A stretch of 39,434 nt of DNA from a virus. Position numbers and translations under genes: made by a program. The notes under the pieces were generated by a model. The model ran no database searches. It was not told the origin of the DNA and was given only the letters and a program-made list of their open reading frames with translations. Shown piece by piece: positions 38,513 through 39,434 of this stretch; the stretch's first letter is position 1, and every line of letters starts with the position of its first letter. Where the stretch lies: positions 1-39,434 of IMG/VR virus record IMGVR_UViG_3300033388_002017; one strand, given 5' to 3'.

Positions 38513-38720
38513 GTTTTACCTTTTCAACTAATACATAACTAATTAAGTCTGATACATGGATTCTTTTAGTTTTCATTAAATCACCGCATGATATCTTGAA
38601 CATCTCTGGTACTGTTTTCTTGTTGGAGATTTCTTCAATATCCCAGATAAAGTTTTCTTCATCTTTCAATTGATTATCTTTTCTTAGTTGTTCATGGTCG
38701 ATAATCTTATTATTTTTCAT
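38505..38720 (-). CDS. Hypothetical 71-residue protein
   Basis: MKNNKIIDHEQLRKDNQLKD, acidic then mixed, ending in a strand (VSDLISYVLVEKV). Start 38720 after AAGGATCTA. The last codons of the upstream frame (through its in-frame UGA) contain this ribosome site, so the two are coupled. Unknown. Confidence 0.7.
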   Translation of the reverse strand: MKNNKIIDHEQLRKDNQLKDEENFIWDIEEISNKKTVPEMFKISCGDLMKTKRIHVSDLISYVLVEKVKHD

Positions 38721-39434
38721 TAGATCCTTCTTCCTCTAGTTGTTGTTGATGAAAATATATTAAGTCACCTTCATCGAAAGATAATTCAACAATGTAAATA
38801 CTATCAATCAGCAACTTCCAACGTTCACTTTGATTTATTTCTATAAATGCTTTTCCTGTTTTTACAACGTGTTCAAGGCATCAATCACAATACCATCTTT
38901 TATTTGAAAACGTACAACCTTCAACATCATCATCACACAACGTGCATGTGTGTTTTATTTTTAAATTACTTTCATTACCTTTTTTTAGTTGTTCATTAGT
39001 AATACCATGATATAATAATTCTCTCTTTAATAACTCTTTTAACATATTGTTACCACCGTTTGACATTATTTCTTTTATCGTCCAGCCAATCAAAGCGTCT
39101 TTTCTAAGTTCTCTAGTTTCCCAACCTAAATTAGCTACCGTTGTAACAAGTTTGCTATATTCATTATTCAATCTAACATTTTCTTTCTGTAACTCATTAA
39201 TCTTTGCTTGATAACTACCTATTGTTACTGATGCACCATAGTCTAAAGATTTTTCATATGCTTCAACCCTAGCCTTAAGAGCATCACGTTCTTTAGCTGT
39301 TTTTCGTATCCTTTTAGTTAAGTCTAATACATTCCTGTTTTCTTGTTTTAAAGATTTTTTTAATGCATCAATTTCTAAAGGCATCATGTTCAATTCATGA
39401 CGTTCAATTATTTCTTTCATAACATCACGCTCAT
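38710..39434 (-). CDS. Coiled-coil protein with zinc-ribbon tail and in-frame UGA, partial
   Basis: Right-edge copy of the 1590-2159 protein, with its N-terminus outside the window. After the shared part, a tail reads H-T-C-T-L-C, then W-Y-C-D, then TGA (38881-38883). The same frame continues with C-L-E-H-V and 55 more codons to TAA at 38710, overlapping the next start. The UGA falls inside the second Cys pair (C-D-UGA-C), so the zinc ribbon is complete only with readthrough. No start codon with a site follows the UGA. A recent nonsense mutation is the alternative. Confidence 0.6.
39001..39434. repeat. 434-bp direct repeat, right copy
   Basis: Matches 1623-2056 base for base without gaps and with about nine differences, ending at the window edge. 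Most differences are silent or conservative in the shared protein. Confidence 0.95.

Noticed and set aside
1-39434. Whole-genome recoding of UGA to Trp (genetic code 4)
   Set aside because: Trp is written TGG throughout, and many genes stop at TGA in tight ATGA overlaps. Only two in-frame UGA codons are anomalous.
1-39434. Temperate phage with integrase and attachment site
   Set aside because: No recombinase gene or attachment-like repeat is seen; the HTH_17 protein alone does not indicate excision.
1-39434. CRISPR array or insertion sequence
   Set aside because: The repeated early boxes are ribosome sites at gene boundaries, not regularly spaced repeats, and no transposase or terminal inverted repeats were found.

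Overview
The window looks like most or all of the genome of a short-tailed (podovirus-like) double-stranded DNA phage of a low-GC Bacillota host. Support for this comes from the very AT-rich sequence, strong AGGAGG ribosome binding sites, a chromosomal-type Bacillota parS site, and a complete packaging, head, short-tail and lysis set with no tape measure, sheath, integrase or excision module. Almost everything is read from the minus strand. The exception is a three-gene plus-strand operon at 35578-36271.

Layout in the direction of minus-strand transcription. (1) A divergent control region (35410-35577) holds a late promoter facing the terminase genes and a plus-strand promoter overlapped by tandem palindromes. 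(2) The late operon runs 35409 to 11982: small and large terminase, portal, a HExxH protein, scaffold, decoration-type protein, major capsid protein, short-tail and fibre proteins, two large internal virion proteins, then lysis and accessory genes. The last group includes small membrane proteins, a secreted helix-hairpin-helix protein, an amidase that appears joined by a -1 frameshift to a NAGPA-like domain, a Tad2-like (DUF2829) anti-Thoeris candidate and a holin. It ends at the hairpin at 11897-11924. (3) A non-coding block (11471-11890) holds three successive promoter-short transcript-terminator units. (4) An early promoter (11440-11468), followed by parS (11176-11193), starts a long operon of small genes running off the left edge. 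It holds a cytosine-C5 methyltransferase, a PAPS-reductase-like PP-loop enzyme, an XRE and a MerR/excisionase-type HTH protein, an HNH-like protein, two DUF3850/ASCH-like proteins and many zinc-ribbon, coiled-coil or one-helix membrane proteins. (5) 39434 to 36282 is the same kind of early region and ends at a bidirectional terminator at 36254-36278.

The two ends of the window are related. Bases 1-114 are identical to 37760-37873, and 1623-2056 matches 39001-39434 with about nine mismatches and no gaps, but the genes between these anchors differ. The ends are therefore either two alleles of one locus in a circular or circularly permuted genome of about 37.5 kb, or a duplicated module. No DNA polymerase, helicase, primase, recombinase, RNA polymerase or integrase is recognisable.

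The main points for a second look are: the lone perfect parS with no parAB; the promoter/short RNA/terminator array; a slippery A AAA AAG joining lysin and NAGPA-like frames; two in-frame UGA codons inside otherwise intact genes; an early-gene-specific ribosome-binding box repeated nine times exactly; and the divergent operator next to a ribbon-helix-helix-like gene.
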